The notes: a model not told the origin generated them from the sequence alone. DNA of 64,000 bases from BOG-932 sp965276835 (GCA_965276835.1 OZ255631.1:2604001-2668000); one strand, 5' to 3'. Numbered from the stretch's first letter, positions 8,759 to 17,585 are shown. Numbers and translations: made by a program.

Positions 8759-9517
8759 ATGTCTTTCTTTTCGCCCCGCGCCATCCTGACAGGCCTTGCC
8801 CTGACCGTGGCCGTCTGCCTGCCCGCCCTGTCCGCCGACGCACCGATGAACGATGCACAGAAAGGCGCGATCGAGGGCGTGGTCCACGACTATTTGATGA
8901 AGCACCCGGAGGTGATCATCCAGGCAGTTGAGGCTTATCAGGCCAATATCCAATCCGACAAGGACAAGGCCGCCAAGGAGGCGTTGGCCAAGCGCGGCGA
9001 TGACCTGCTGCACGATCCGGCGACGCAGGTTTTGGGCAATAAGAACAGCGACTGCGCGATCGTCGAGTTCTTCGACAACCAGTGCCCCTATTGCCAGGCG
9101 AACGAGCCGGAAATCCAAAAGCTGCTGAAGGATGATCCCAAGGTCAAACTGGTGCTGAAGGAATTCCCGATCCTGGGGCCGATCTCGCTGGTCGCGTCGA
9201 AGGCGGCCCTGGCATCGGTCAAGCAAGGCAAGTACGCCGAATTCCATGCGGCGCTGCTTGGCCATCACGGCCATTACGACAAAGCGTCTCTGGTTGACGA
9301 GATCGCCAAGAGCGTCGGGCTGGACCTGGACAGACTGCACAAGGACATGGACTCGCCCGAGATTCAGGCCGAGCTGGACAAGAACCTGGAACTGGGCCGC
9401 GTTCTGGACATCAGCGGCACGCCCGGCTTCGTCATCGGCGACCAGATCATCGGCGGGGCATCGTCGGTCGACGACCTGAAAAAATACGTCGCCGACGCCT
9501 GCAAAGATAAGGGCTGA
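8759..9517 (+). CDS. DsbA-family periplasmic thiol-disulfide protein
   Basis: The 252-residue product begins with a signal peptide (residues 1-26, ending ALSA). A short helical segment with a coiled-coil look follows, and then a thioredoxin fold with the redox motif C109-P-Y-C112 and the cis-proline loop GTPGFVIG. This layout matches the DsbA/DsbG-like family that includes BdbD and ScsC-like proteins (oxidants or isomerases of secreted proteins). It begins 40 bases after the M48 peptidase gene, which also acts on envelope proteins, so the two are plausibly cotranscribed. Confidence 0.92.
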   Translation: MSFFSPRAILTGLALTVAVCLPALSADAPMNDAQKGAIEGVVHDYLMKHPEVIIQAVEAYQANIQSDKDKAAKEALAKRGDDLLHDPATQVLGNKNSDCAIVEFFDNQCPYCQANEPEIQKLLKDDPKVKLVLKEFPILGPISLVASKAALASVKQGKYAEFHAALLGHHGHYDKASLVDEIAKSVGLDLDRLHKDMDSPEIQAELDKNLELGRVLDISGTPGFVIGDQIIGGASSVDDLKKYVADACKDKG

Positions 9518-9525
9518 CCTTGGGG

Positions 9526-9912
9526 ATGATCGATCATTTGGGCTTCACGGTCCACGATGTCGCGCGCGCCACGGTGTTCTATAAGGCCGCGCTGAAGCCA
9601 TTGGACATCGACGTGATCGTCGAGGTGACGCCTGAGCAATCCGGCGGCGAGGCGCATGTCGGCTTCGGATCGGCGGGCAAGCCTTTCTTCTGGATCGGCG
9701 GCGGCAAGCCGGTACAAGGCCCGGTCCATATCGCATTCACCGCGCCGAGTCGCGCTGTGGTCGATGCGTTTCACACGGCGGCACTAGCCGCCGGCGGCAC
9801 GGATAACGGCGCACCCGGCATCCGCGCGCATTATCATCCGAACTATTACGGGGCTTTTGTGTTTGATCTGGATGGCCATAATATCGAGGCCGTCTGCCAC
9901 GCGCCGGGATGA
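9526..9912 (+). CDS. VOC-family protein (glyoxalase/bleomycin-resistance fold)
   Basis: This 128-residue protein has one vicinal-oxygen-chelate module pair, starting MIDHLGFTVHDVARATVFYKAAL and ending with the conserved metal-ligand region FDLDGHNIEAVCH. VOC proteins include lyases, dioxygenases and drug-binding proteins, and the specific reaction cannot be assigned. An in-frame TTG at 9520, better spaced from AAGGG, would add two residues. It follows the DsbA-like gene by a few bases. Confidence 0.88.
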   Translation: MIDHLGFTVHDVARATVFYKAALKPLDIDVIVEVTPEQSGGEAHVGFGSAGKPFFWIGGGKPVQGPVHIAFTAPSRAVVDAFHTAALAAGGTDNGAPGIRAHYHPNYYGAFVFDLDGHNIEAVCHAPG

Positions 9913-9983
9913 ACATGCAGACGGGAATTGCCGTCGCGCGTTGCCTCTTGTATGACCCTGGCCTCCTCTTAAGGCTCTAGTCT

Positions 9984-10433
9984 TTGTCCGAACGTCCTTC
10001 CGTCCTGATCGTCAACGGCCCCAACCTGAACATGCTGGGCAAGCGTGAACCGGCGATCTATGGCCATGACACGCTGGCCGACATCGAGGCGGCGTGCCGG
10101 GCGAAAGCCGGGGAACTGGGCTTCGATATCGACTTCCGTCAATCGAACAAGGAAGGCGAGCTGGTCGACTGGACGCAGAGCGCCGCAACCGATCACAAGG
10201 GCATCGTCATCAATGCCGGTGGTTATACCCACACCTCCGTCGCGCTGCTGGATGCGCTGATCGCCTCCGGCCTGCCGGTGATCGAGGTGCATCTGTCCAA
10301 CATTTTCCGCCGGGAGGAATTCCGGCATCATTCCTATATTTCCCGCGCCGCGTCCGGCGTCATCTGCGGTTTTGGCCTTAAAGGCTATCTCATGGCGCTG
10401 GACGCCATGGCGCAGATGATCCGACCTGACTAA
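9984..10433 (+). CDS. aroQ: 3-dehydroquinate dehydratase, type II
   Basis: AroQ dehydrates 3-dehydroquinate to 3-dehydroshikimate in the shikimate pathway. The 149-residue length is typical. Visible motifs are the N-terminal VNGPNLNMLGKREPAIYG (catalytic tyrosine and flexible loop), QSNKEGELVDW, INAGGYTHTSVALLDA and the active-site EVHLSNIFRREEFRHHS. The start is a TTG. It sits directly before accB-accC, a neighbour order common in Alphaproteobacteria. Confidence 0.97.
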   Translation: MSERPSVLIVNGPNLNMLGKREPAIYGHDTLADIEAACRAKAGELGFDIDFRQSNKEGELVDWTQSAATDHKGIVINAGGYTHTSVALLDALIASGLPVIEVHLSNIFRREEFRHHSYISRAASGVICGFGLKGYLMALDAMAQMIRPD

Positions 10434-10461
10434 GATCGCGCTTCTTCCGTCTGGAGCAACC

Positions 10462-10893
10462 ATGCCGCCGTTCGACATCGACCCCAAAGCGATTCGCAAA
10501 CTCGCCGAACTGATGACCGAGACCGGACTTTCGGAAATCGAGTTGGCGGAGGGCGACCGCAGCATCCGCGTTTCCCGGGCGACGACCGCCGCCGCGCCGA
10601 TTCAGGTGGCCGCGCCGGCAGCCGCCGCGCCCGCCGCGCCGGTCAGCGCCGCGGCCCATCCCGGCGCCGTGATCTCGCCGATGGTCGGCACCGCCTATCT
10701 GCAGGCCGAGCCCGGCTCGCCGCCCTTCATCTCCCTCGGCGGCCCGGTGCGGATCGGCGACACGCTGCTGATCATCGAGGCGATGAAAGTGATGAACCCG
10801 ATCAAGGCGGCGAAGGCGGGAACGCTGAAGGAAGTCCTGGTCCTGGACGGGCAGCCGGTCGAGTACGGCGAGCCATTGATGATCATCGAATAG
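10462..10893 (+). CDS. accB: Biotin carboxyl carrier protein of acetyl-CoA carboxylase
   Basis: AccB carries biotin between the carboxylase and carboxyltransferase halves of acetyl-CoA carboxylase, the first step of fatty-acid synthesis. The 143-residue protein has an N-terminal domain, an Ala/Pro-rich linker (about 43-66) and a C-terminal biotinyl domain. The biotinylated lysine is K109 in EAMKVMN. A GGAG ribosome site precedes the ATG. accC follows after 13 bases, so they form an operon. Confidence 0.98.
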   Translation: MPPFDIDPKAIRKLAELMTETGLSEIELAEGDRSIRVSRATTAAAPIQVAAPAAAAPAAPVSAAAHPGAVISPMVGTAYLQAEPGSPPFISLGGPVRIGDTLLIIEAMKVMNPIKAAKAGTLKEVLVLDGQPVEYGEPLMIIE

Positions 10894-10906
10894 GGCCGAC
10901 TTACCC

Positions 10907-12253
10907 TTGTTTCAGAAAATCCTCATCGCCAATCGCGGCGAGATCGCGCTTCGCATCCACCGCGCCTGCCACGACATGGGCATCGCGACGGTGGCCGTGC
11001 ATTCGACCGCCGACGCGGACGCCATGCATGTCCGGCTGGCGGACGAAAGCGTCTGCATCGGCCCGGCGCCGTCACGCGAATCCTATCTGAACATTCCGGC
11101 GATCCTGTCGGCCGCCGAGATTACCGGCGCCGACGCGATCCATCCCGGAGTCGGCTTCCTGTCGGAGAATGCACGCTTCGCCGAAGTGGTGGCCGAGCAC
11201 AAGATTACCTTCATCGGTCCTTCGCCCGAACATATCCGCATCATGGGCGACAAGGTGACGGCCAAGCAGACGGTCGCCGGCCTGAACCTGCCGGTCATTC
11301 GCGGATCCGACGGCGCGGTCGCGGGCGTGGACGAGGCGCTGGCGGTTGCCAAGGACATCGGATACCCGGTTCTGATCAAGGCCGCGTCGGGCGGCGGCGG
11401 CAAGGGCATGAAGGTCGCGCATAATGCCGACGAACTGCCCGAATCGCTGCATCTGGCGCAAAGCGAGGCGCGCACCAATTTCGGCGACGATTCGGTCTAT
11501 ATCGAGCGTTACCTGGAAAAGCCGCGCCATATCGAAATCCAGCTGTTCGGCGACAATTTCGGCAATGCCGTCCATCTGGGCGAGCGCGATTGTTCGATCC
11601 AGCGCCGCCACCAGAAGCTGATCGAGGAAGGCCCCTCGCCCGTCCTGCCGGCCGACCATCGCGCGGCGATCGGCAACCTGGCGGCCGACACGGTGCGCAA
11701 GCTTGGCTATCGCGGAGCGGGAACGATGGAGTTCCTGTACGAGAACGGCGAGTTCTTCTTTATGGAGATGAACACCCGCCTGCAGGTCGAGCATTCGGTG
11801 ACGGAAGAGATCACGGGCTTCGACCTGGTGCGCGAGCAGATCCGCGTCGCTGCCGGCCTGCCGCTCAGCTTTACCCAGGACGACGTGAAGATCAGCGGCC
11901 ATGCCATCGAATGCCGCGTCAATGCCGAGCATCCGGTTACATTCGTGCCGTCACCCGGCACGGTCAAAGGCTTCCACGCCCCCGGCGGTCCGGGTGTGCG
12001 GATCGATAGCGGCATATATGCCGGCTATAAGATCCCGTCCAATTATGACAGCCTGATCGCCAAGCTGATCGTTCATGGACACGACCGTGCGGAATGCCTT
12101 GCGCGACTCTATCGCGCGCTTGAGGAATTCGTCGTCGACGGGGTAGATACCACCTTGCCGCTGCACCGCCGGATTTTGGGCGAGCCCGATTTCATTACCG
12201 GGAATTACGACATCCACTGGCTCGAACATCTGCTGGCGTCCGATCCCGTCTGA
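10907..12253 (+). CDS. accC: Biotin carboxylase subunit of acetyl-CoA carboxylase
   Basis: AccC carboxylates the biotin on AccB using ATP and bicarbonate. The 448 residues are full length. The start is TTG (FQKILIANRGEIALR follows). The ATP-grasp glycine loop GGGGKGMK, the catalytic HxGERDCSIQRRHQK segment and the FMEMNTRLQVEH metal/substrate region are all present. It is coupled to accB upstream, and aat follows 15 bases downstream on the same strand. Confidence 0.98.
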   Translation: MFQKILIANRGEIALRIHRACHDMGIATVAVHSTADADAMHVRLADESVCIGPAPSRESYLNIPAILSAAEITGADAIHPGVGFLSENARFAEVVAEHKITFIGPSPEHIRIMGDKVTAKQTVAGLNLPVIRGSDGAVAGVDEALAVAKDIGYPVLIKAASGGGGKGMKVAHNADELPESLHLAQSEARTNFGDDSVYIERYLEKPRHIEIQLFGDNFGNAVHLGERDCSIQRRHQKLIEEGPSPVLPADHRAAIGNLAADTVRKLGYRGAGTMEFLYENGEFFFMEMNTRLQVEHSVTEEITGFDLVREQIRVAAGLPLSFTQDDVKISGHAIECRVNAEHPVTFVPSPGTVKGFHAPGGPGVRIDSGIYAGYKIPSNYDSLIAKLIVHGHDRAECLARLYRALEEFVVDGVDTTLPLHRRILGEPDFITGNYDIHWLEHLLASDPV

Positions 12254-12268
12254 TGGGGATAGATTCGG

Positions 12269-12985
12269 GTGAACACGTCATCCGATAACGACACGATTGC
12301 GCTGACCCCCGAAGTGATGTTGCGGGCCTATTCGGTCGGCATCTTCCCGATGGCGCAATCCGCCACCGACGACCGGCTGGTCTGGTTCGACCCCGATCCC
12401 AGGGGTGTACTGCCGCTCGACCGCTTTCACTTGTCCCATCGCATGGCGCGCGCCGTGCGCACCACCGACATGCGGGTTACGGCCGACACCGCCTTCGCCG
12501 ACATCATCGACGGCTGCGCCGGGGGCGGGGCGGATCGGCCGTCGACCTGGATCAACGGCGAAATCCGAGCGCTGTGCCTGGAACTGCACCGCACCGGCTT
12601 CGCGCACAGCATCGAGGTCTGGCGTGGCGAGGAATTGGTCGGCGGCCTTTACGGCGTTGGGTTGCGCGGGGCCTTCTTCGGGGAAAGCATGTTCAGCCGC
12701 GCCCGTGACGCCAGCAAGATCGCGCTGGTGCATCTGATGGCCCGGCTGATCGCCGGCGGCTATATGCTGCTGGACATCCAGTTCGTGACCGACCATCTGG
12801 CGCAGTTCGGCGCGGTCGAGATTCCCCGGCAGGTCTATCGCCGCAGACTGGCGCAGGCTTTACAGCGCGACGGGGACTTTCAGCGTTTGGGTGCTGGGGC
12901 GGGTGCGGCGACTGGGGCCACGGCAGGTGGCGTCGATCCCGCGACGGTCGTGTCGCTGGTGCAGTCGACCACCGAGATATCGTAG
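12269..12985 (+). CDS. aat: Leucyl/phenylalanyl-tRNA-protein transferase
   Basis: Aat adds Leu or Phe to proteins with N-terminal Arg or Lys, creating N-degrons that ClpS delivers to ClpAP (both encoded at 21491-24128). Family motifs are YSVGIFPMA, WFDPDPRGVLPL, THH-like HLSHRMAR, GLYGVGLRGAFFGESMFSR and LLDIQFVTDHLAQFGA. The start is GTG. The C-terminal 35 residues are Gly/Ala-rich and lie antisense to the end of the DUF2155 gene, so the two converging genes overlap by 106 bases. Confidence 0.96.
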   Translation: MNTSSDNDTIALTPEVMLRAYSVGIFPMAQSATDDRLVWFDPDPRGVLPLDRFHLSHRMARAVRTTDMRVTADTAFADIIDGCAGGGADRPSTWINGEIRALCLELHRTGFAHSIEVWRGEELVGGLYGVGLRGAFFGESMFSRARDASKIALVHLMARLIAGGYMLLDIQFVTDHLAQFGAVEIPRQVYRRRLAQALQRDGDFQRLGAGAGAATGATAGGVDPATVVSLVQSTTEIS

Positions 12986-13422
12986 ACTGGATGGTCCATC
13001 GCCGATAGAGCGGGGCTGGAGGCGAACATCCAGCCTGAGAATACGACCTGGGCCGGCTCCGACTTGGTATCGGTGATCTTGAGGAACGCGGCCGCCTCCG
13101 GTGAGTCCTCGGGCGGCGCCTTGCGGCAAGCCATGACTTGAATGGACAGCGTGCCAAATGTCGCGGCCTGACCGATCTTCACCGGCAGGCGCTTCACCCG
13201 CGCGGTGATCTTATCCAGCGCCTGCAGCATGGCGACCGGTTCGTCCACCATCGTTCCGGGCGGCAAGGCGGACCCGGCATCGGGCGTTTCGGCGGGCGGC
13301 GTAGGCGTCTGAGCCTTCGGTGGCGGTGGCGCGTCCTTGGGCAGTTCGTCCTGTGCCAGCGCCGTGGACGCAAGCCCGGCTGCCAGCGCGACGCCGGCAA
13401 TAAGGCGGAGAACGGAGATCAA
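12880..13422 (-). CDS. DUF2155 periplasmic protein
   Basis: This 180-residue protein has an N-terminal signal peptide (ending TALAQ at about residue 23) and a proline-rich spacer. The DUF2155 core includes LDKITARVKRLPVKIGQAATFGTL, one conserved cysteine in MACRK, the GWMFASSPALSAMDHPVYDI strand and a second cysteine (DCTSD). The Ala/Pro tail lies antisense to aat. The start ATG overlaps the mlaD stop by four bases. DUF2155 genes commonly sit in this place in Alphaproteobacteria, but their function is not established. Confidence 0.88.
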   Translation of the reverse strand: MISVLRLIAGVALAAGLASTALAQDELPKDAPPPPKAQTPTPPAETPDAGSALPPGTMVDEPVAMLQALDKITARVKRLPVKIGQAATFGTLSIQVMACRKAPPEDSPEAAAFLKITDTKSEPAQVVFSGWMFASSPALSAMDHPVYDISVVDCTSDTTVAGSTPPAVAPVAAPAPAPKR

Positions 13423-13952
13423 GGATGCGCGGGTGTGGCTGACGTGCCGGCGGGGGCGGGTTGCGCGCCCGCAGCCGGTGCACCCGCATCGGACCCGCTC
13501 TTCGATGAGCCGCCGGTGCTGCTATAGATAAACTGGCCGATCAGGTTTTCCAGCGAGACCGAGGCCTCGGTGCGGGCGATCCGCGCGCCCGGCTTGAGCA
13601 TGTCGTCGCTCGAGCCCGGCAACAGGCCGACATATTTGCCGCCCAGCAGGCCGTCGCTGGCGATCGACGCCACGGTATCGGTCGGCAATTTAACCTTTGG
13701 TTCGACGATCACATGGACCTGCGCCAGATAGGTCTCCGGATCGATCGTGATCGACGTCACCTGCCCGACCTTGACCCCGCCGATGCGGACATCGCCGCCG
13801 TTTTCGAGACCGTCGACGGACGAGAAGCGGGCCACCAGCGGATAGCCGCTGAAGGACCGACTGCCCGCCCTGTTATAGGCGAATACCAGGAAGGCGACGG
13901 CGGCGACCAGCACCAGCGCGCCCAAAATCGGTTCAATCGCGTTACGTTGCAT
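13419..13952 (-). CDS. mlaD: MlaD-type substrate-binding protein of a lipid ABC transporter
   Basis: MlaD forms the periplasmic, membrane-anchored MCE ring of the Mla phospholipid-transport system, which keeps the outer membrane asymmetric. The 177-residue protein has one N-terminal transmembrane segment (about 8-25) and one MCE domain with FSSVDGLENGGDVRIGGVKVGQV and GLLGGKYVGLLPG. The C-terminal tail is Ala/Pro/Ser rich. It overlaps the DUF2155 gene by four bases. The other Mla components are not in this window. Confidence 0.93.
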   Translation of the reverse strand: MQRNAIEPILGALVLVAAVAFLVFAYNRAGSRSFSGYPLVARFSSVDGLENGGDVRIGGVKVGQVTSITIDPETYLAQVHVIVEPKVKLPTDTVASIASDGLLGGKYVGLLPGSSDDMLKPGARIARTEASVSLENLIGQFIYSSTGGSSKSGSDAGAPAAGAQPAPAGTSATPAHP

Positions 13953-14000
13953 AATCCCAAATGTCTTAAAAAATGGCTCGGACGGCTACCCGCCGGGTCC

Positions 14001-14387
14001 TTAAGATGGGGTCCAAGGCTGATAGTCACCAGTAGCACGTGCACGGTGCGCACCTTCCAGCGTATGGCCTGGCGGACGATACGCCGCTTCCGTTCCGGTG
14101 GAGTTAGGAAGGTGCGGTTTTTGCCACGTGCGATGAATGGGCGGCGTCACGGTGGGCGGTTCTGCCTGCCGATGGTGCAGCCAGCCATGCCATTCCGCGG
14201 GCACCATCGAGGCCTCGTCCTGCCCGGCATACAGCACCCAGCGCGGTTCCCGGCCCCATTGGCCGGGTTTGACGGCGCGATAATACTGATTGCCGAGTTC
14301 GTCGGTGCCGACCAGCTTGCCCGTCCGCGCCGTAAGGGTGCGGATGTAGAAGTTGGTCAAAAGCTTTTGGAGCCAGGACTTGGCCAT
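14001..14387 (-). CDS. NDUFA12-like accessory subunit of NADH:ubiquinone oxidoreductase
   Basis: This protein is a bacterial homologue of the 17.2-kDa NDUFA12/B17.2 accessory subunit of complex I, found in Alphaproteobacteria and mitochondria. Characteristic segments are LVGTDELGNQYYR, RWVLYAG, VPAEWHGWLHH and the C-terminal YQPWTP. I chose the ATG at 14387 (MAKSWLQ, 128 residues). A TTG at 14396 is also possible. It heads the operon that continues with mlaD and the DUF2155 gene. Confidence 0.94.
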   Translation of the reverse strand: MAKSWLQKLLTNFYIRTLTARTGKLVGTDELGNQYYRAVKPGQWGREPRWVLYAGQDEASMVPAEWHGWLHHRQAEPPTVTPPIHRTWQKPHLPNSTGTEAAYRPPGHTLEGAHRARATGDYQPWTPS

Positions 14388-14530
14388 CGCGATCAATGTT
14401 CAAAAGTGGGGGATAAGGGACATCGAATTCATGTATAGTATGGCACCGGCGCGGGGCTAGGTCCAGCGGAGGAACGCCGCAACCGAAACGCCGTTTCCGA
14501 ACCAAGTTCTTCATATCAGGTAACGATATC

Positions 14531-14995
14531 ATGTCGCACGAAATCGATCAGCGCCTTGCCGCCCAGGACATAACGCTGCCCACGCCGGCGCCGCCGGCCG
14601 CCAACTACGTGCCGTTCGTCATCGCCGGCGGCCTGCTGACCATCTCCGGCCAGTTGCCGATTGAGAACGGCGCCGTTTCGGTCACAGGCAAATTGGGTGG
14701 GGGCGTTACCCTCGATGTCGGGCAGCATGCTGCGCGTCTTTGCGCCATCAACATCCTGGCCCAGGCCCAGGCGGCGCTGGGCAATCTGGGCCGCATCAAG
14801 CGTTGTGTGCGGCTGGGCGGCTTCGTCGCCTCGACCCCGGATTTCGTGGAGCAGCACAAGGTGGTGAACGGCGCATCGGACCTGATCGCCTTCATCCTGG
14901 GCGAAGCCGGCATCCATGCCCGCGCCGCCGTCGGCGTGCCGTCCCTGCCGCTGGATGCGGCGGTCGAGGTCGAAGCTTTGTTCGCGATCGAATAG
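14531..14995 (+). CDS. RidA-family deaminase-like protein
   Basis: The 154-residue protein belongs to the RidA/YjgF family, trimeric proteins that often hydrolyse reactive enamines and imines produced by PLP enzymes. The HARAAVGVPSLPLDAAVEVEA block carries the conserved arginine that binds substrate carboxylate. The subgroup with an N-terminal extension and a VIAGGLLTISGQLP segment is common in Alphaproteobacteria. An AGG ribosome site precedes the ATG. The GDSL hydrolase gene follows 6 bases later. Confidence 0.93.
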   Translation: MSHEIDQRLAAQDITLPTPAPPAANYVPFVIAGGLLTISGQLPIENGAVSVTGKLGGGVTLDVGQHAARLCAINILAQAQAALGNLGRIKRCVRLGGFVASTPDFVEQHKVVNGASDLIAFILGEAGIHARAAVGVPSLPLDAAVEVEALFAIE

Positions 14996-15001
14996 AGCAC
15001 G

Positions 15002-15742
15002 GTGGGACCTATCGTTCGCCTGACGGCGCTGGCGGCTGTATTCCTGTCTTTTTCCGCCACGAGCTTTGCCCAGTACCCCACAGGCCCGAACAACAATGGC
15101 GGCATGGTCGCCAACCCGTGCCCGACCGACCAGGATTTTGCCAGCCTGTGCAAATACGCCGTTGAAGACGCAGCAATGGCGCGGAGCCCACGCGTCGTCC
15201 TGTTCGGCGATTCGATCACCGAGGCATGGGTCGCAGCCGAGCCCGACCTGTTTACGCTGGGCATCGTCAATCGCGGCATCGCCGGGCAAACGACGACGCA
15301 GATGCTGCTGCGGTTTTATCAGGACGTGATCGCGCTGAAGCCGCAGGCGGTGCAGATCATGGGCGGCACCAACGACGTCGCGGGAAACACCGGCCCGACT
15401 TCGCCACAGGATTTCAAGAACGACGTCATGGCGATGGTCGAGCTGGCGCAGGCGCATCGCATCCGCGTGCTGCTGGCCTCAATCCCGCCCGCCGACAAAT
15501 TCATCTGGAATCCGGCGGTGAAGCCGGCCGCGCGCATCCTGGAGCTGAATGCCTGGCTGAGAAGCTATGCCTATCAGCGCAAGATCGTCTTCGTGGATTA
15601 CTACACCGTCCTGGCGAGCAAGGCCGGCGGTCTGCGGCCGGAGCTCGGCGAGGACGGCACGCATCCCAACGCAAACGGTTATGCCCGGATGCGGCCGGTG
15701 CTGCTGAACGCGCTGACCCAGATTCTGGACTCCAGGTTCTAA
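15002..15742 (+). CDS. Secreted SGNH/GDSL hydrolase
   Basis: This 246-residue protein is a GDSL-type esterase/lipase. The four SGNH blocks are present: FGDSITEAW with the nucleophile serine, NRGIAGQTT with glycine, MGGTNDVAGN with asparagine and EDGTHPNANGY with the Asp/His pair. The first 23 residues form a signal peptide ending SFAQ, so it acts in the periplasm or outside. The start is GTG. Natural substrates cannot be inferred. It converges with the flavoprotein gene, overlapping it by four bases at the 3' ends. Confidence 0.92.
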   Translation: MGPIVRLTALAAVFLSFSATSFAQYPTGPNNNGGMVANPCPTDQDFASLCKYAVEDAAMARSPRVVLFGDSITEAWVAAEPDLFTLGIVNRGIAGQTTTQMLLRFYQDVIALKPQAVQIMGGTNDVAGNTGPTSPQDFKNDVMAMVELAQAHRIRVLLASIPPADKFIWNPAVKPAARILELNAWLRSYAYQRKIVFVDYYTVLASKAGGLRPELGEDGTHPNANGYARMRPVLLNALTQILDSRF

Positions 15743-17112
15743 AGCGGCTTCAAATCACCGAGCACCGTCGGGATCAGTTCCGACACTGTCGGGTGGATGT
15801 GGACAGCGCGCTGGATCGTGCTGAAGGGCGCACTGGCATACATGACGTCCAGAATACAGTGAACGGCCTCGTCGCCGCCGGTTCCCAGGATCGACGCGCC
15901 GAGAATCTTCTTAGTCCCGGCATCGACCAGCACCTTCATGAAGCCCTGGGTCTCGCCCTTTTCGATCGCCCGGCCGACACGGGCCATCGGGCGGGTGCCG
16001 ATCAAGGCCGGCTTACCGGATTTGCGCACCTCCGCCTCCGTCATGCCGACACGGCCCAGCGGCGGATCGATATAGAGCGCATAGCAGGGAATGCGGTCGC
16101 TCACCCGGCGCGGGTCGTTATCCAACAGGTTGGCGGCGACGATCTCGAAATCGTTATAGGCGGTGTGGGTGAATGCCCCCTTGCCGTTGCAGTCGCCCAT
16201 CGCCCAGATCCCCGGTGTCGCGGTGCGCAATTGATCGTCGACGACGATATAGCCGTGCGCATCGACCGCGACGCCCGCCTTGTCCAGCCCCAGATCGTCG
16301 GTGTTGGGTTGCCGGCCGATCGCCAGCAGGACATGGGAGCCGACGACCTCAGGCTCGCCCGACGTGCAATCGACGCCGACGCCGATATCGGTGCCGCGCG
16401 GGGCGAAGCTGATGCATTCGGCGTCCAGACGAATGGCGATACCTTCCTTCTCCAGGATATCCTTGACGGCGGCGGAGACGTCTTCATCCTCCCGCTGGAT
16501 CAACCGCGATGCTTTTTCGACGACAGTGACCTGGGCACCGAAGCGTCGATACATCTGGGCGAATTCCAGCCCGATATAGCTGCCGCCGACGATCACAAGA
16601 TGGCGCGGCAGTGTATCGAGCTCCAGAATGCTCACATTGTTCAGAGTCTTGACTTGGTCCAGGCCAGGCATGTCCGGCCTTGTCGCGCGGCCGCCGACAT
16701 TGATGAAGATACGCTCGGCGGTCAGCAGATCGTCGCCTACCCGTACGGTATGCGCGGATTCGAACTGGGCGTGGCCGCGATAGAGGGTGCAGCCCGGCAT
16801 GCCGGCGAGCCAAGTCTCATTGTTCCGGCGCGAATTGCCTGAAACCAGGTCCTTGCGCGCCTTGACTGCCTTCATGTCGACCGCTACGTCGCCGGTCGTC
16901 ACGCCATATTCCGCCCCACGACGCGCCAGATGGGCGGCATAGGCGCTGGCGACCAAGGTCTTGGTCGGAATGCAGCCGGTATTGACGCAGGTGCCGCCGA
17001 CCAGCTTGCGCTCGATGACCGCCGCGGTCATGCCTGCCCCGGTCAGCCTGCCGGCGAGCGAAGGCCCCGCCTGCCCCGCGCCGATGACGATGGCGTCGAA
17101 GGTTTTGTTCAT
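15739..17112 (-). CDS. Pyridine nucleotide-disulfide oxidoreductase, mercuric-reductase-like
   Basis: This 457-residue flavoprotein has the FAD Rossmann motif GAGQAGPSLAG, the redox-active pair in GGTCVNTGCIPTK, the NAD(P)H motif VGGSYIGLEFAQM and the FAD-binding TATPGIWAMGDC. It ends HPTVSELIPTVLGDLKPL and lacks the C-terminal vicinal cysteines and the N-terminal metal-binding domain of true MerA, so mercury reduction is unlikely. Its start overlaps the stop of the DUF4126 membrane-protein gene (ATGA), which suggests that the two work together. Confidence 0.92.
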   Translation of the reverse strand: MNKTFDAIVIGAGQAGPSLAGRLTGAGMTAAVIERKLVGGTCVNTGCIPTKTLVASAYAAHLARRGAEYGVTTGDVAVDMKAVKARKDLVSGNSRRNNETWLAGMPGCTLYRGHAQFESAHTVRVGDDLLTAERIFINVGGRATRPDMPGLDQVKTLNNVSILELDTLPRHLVIVGGSYIGLEFAQMYRRFGAQVTVVEKASRLIQREDEDVSAAVKDILEKEGIAIRLDAECISFAPRGTDIGVGVDCTSGEPEVVGSHVLLAIGRQPNTDDLGLDKAGVAVDAHGYIVVDDQLRTATPGIWAMGDCNGKGAFTHTAYNDFEIVAANLLDNDPRRVSDRIPCYALYIDPPLGRVGMTEAEVRKSGKPALIGTRPMARVGRAIEKGETQGFMKVLVDAGTKKILGASILGTGGDEAVHCILDVMYASAPFSTIQRAVHIHPTVSELIPTVLGDLKPL

Positions 17113-17585
17113 ACTTGCCCCGAAGCAAACTGATGAACGATCAAGAACGCGCCGCCGATGGCGATGACATCCTCGATCAGTGCCGCCGGCGTGTCTTTAT
17201 TGAATGCCTTGGCCAAGCCGGAGCGAAGCTCGGCCCCGCCGAACGTGCCGATGACCGCGCCGATCAAGCCGGCGACCAGCCCGCCGATCCAGGCGCCGCC
17301 CGCCATGCCGATCGCCGCGCCGCATAACCCGCCGCTGGCGAGTCGAGCACCGAACTGCACCGGCACCTTACGGCTAGGGGTCTGGGGCAACTGGTCGGTG
17401 ACCAACTCGACCAGCGCCAGGACGGTGAAGATATAGGGCGTGAATCGGAAACCGAGAAAGGCAAGCGCCGTGTCCTGAAGACCGAGCCAGCCGAGAGCGG
17501 CGGCCCAACTGACGGCCGCCGGAGCCGTCATTGCACGCAATCCGGCGATTACGCCGATGAGCAGAGCCATCACATAGAGCGACAT
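17109..17585 (-). CDS. DUF4126-family small membrane protein
   Basis: The 158-residue protein is hydrophobic, with about four to five transmembrane segments rich in Gly and Ala (LLIGVIAGLRAMTAPAAVSW at the N-terminus and repeated GxxxG stretches in the middle). It matches the DUF4126 pattern, whose function is unknown. I chose the ATG at 17585 because AGGGAGA lies 7 bases upstream. The ATG at 17591 would overlap that site. Its stop overlaps the flavoprotein start by four bases. Confidence 0.8.
   Translation of the reverse strand: MSLYVMALLIGVIAGLRAMTAPAAVSWAAALGWLGLQDTALAFLGFRFTPYIFTVLALVELVTDQLPQTPSRKVPVQFGARLASGGLCGAAIGMAGGAWIGGLVAGLIGAVIGTFGGAELRSGLAKAFNKDTPAALIEDVIAIGGAFLIVHQFASGQV

Noticed and set aside
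15739..17112. Mercuric reductase (merA)
   Set aside because: The C-terminal vicinal cysteines and heavy-metal domain are missing, and no mer genes are nearby.
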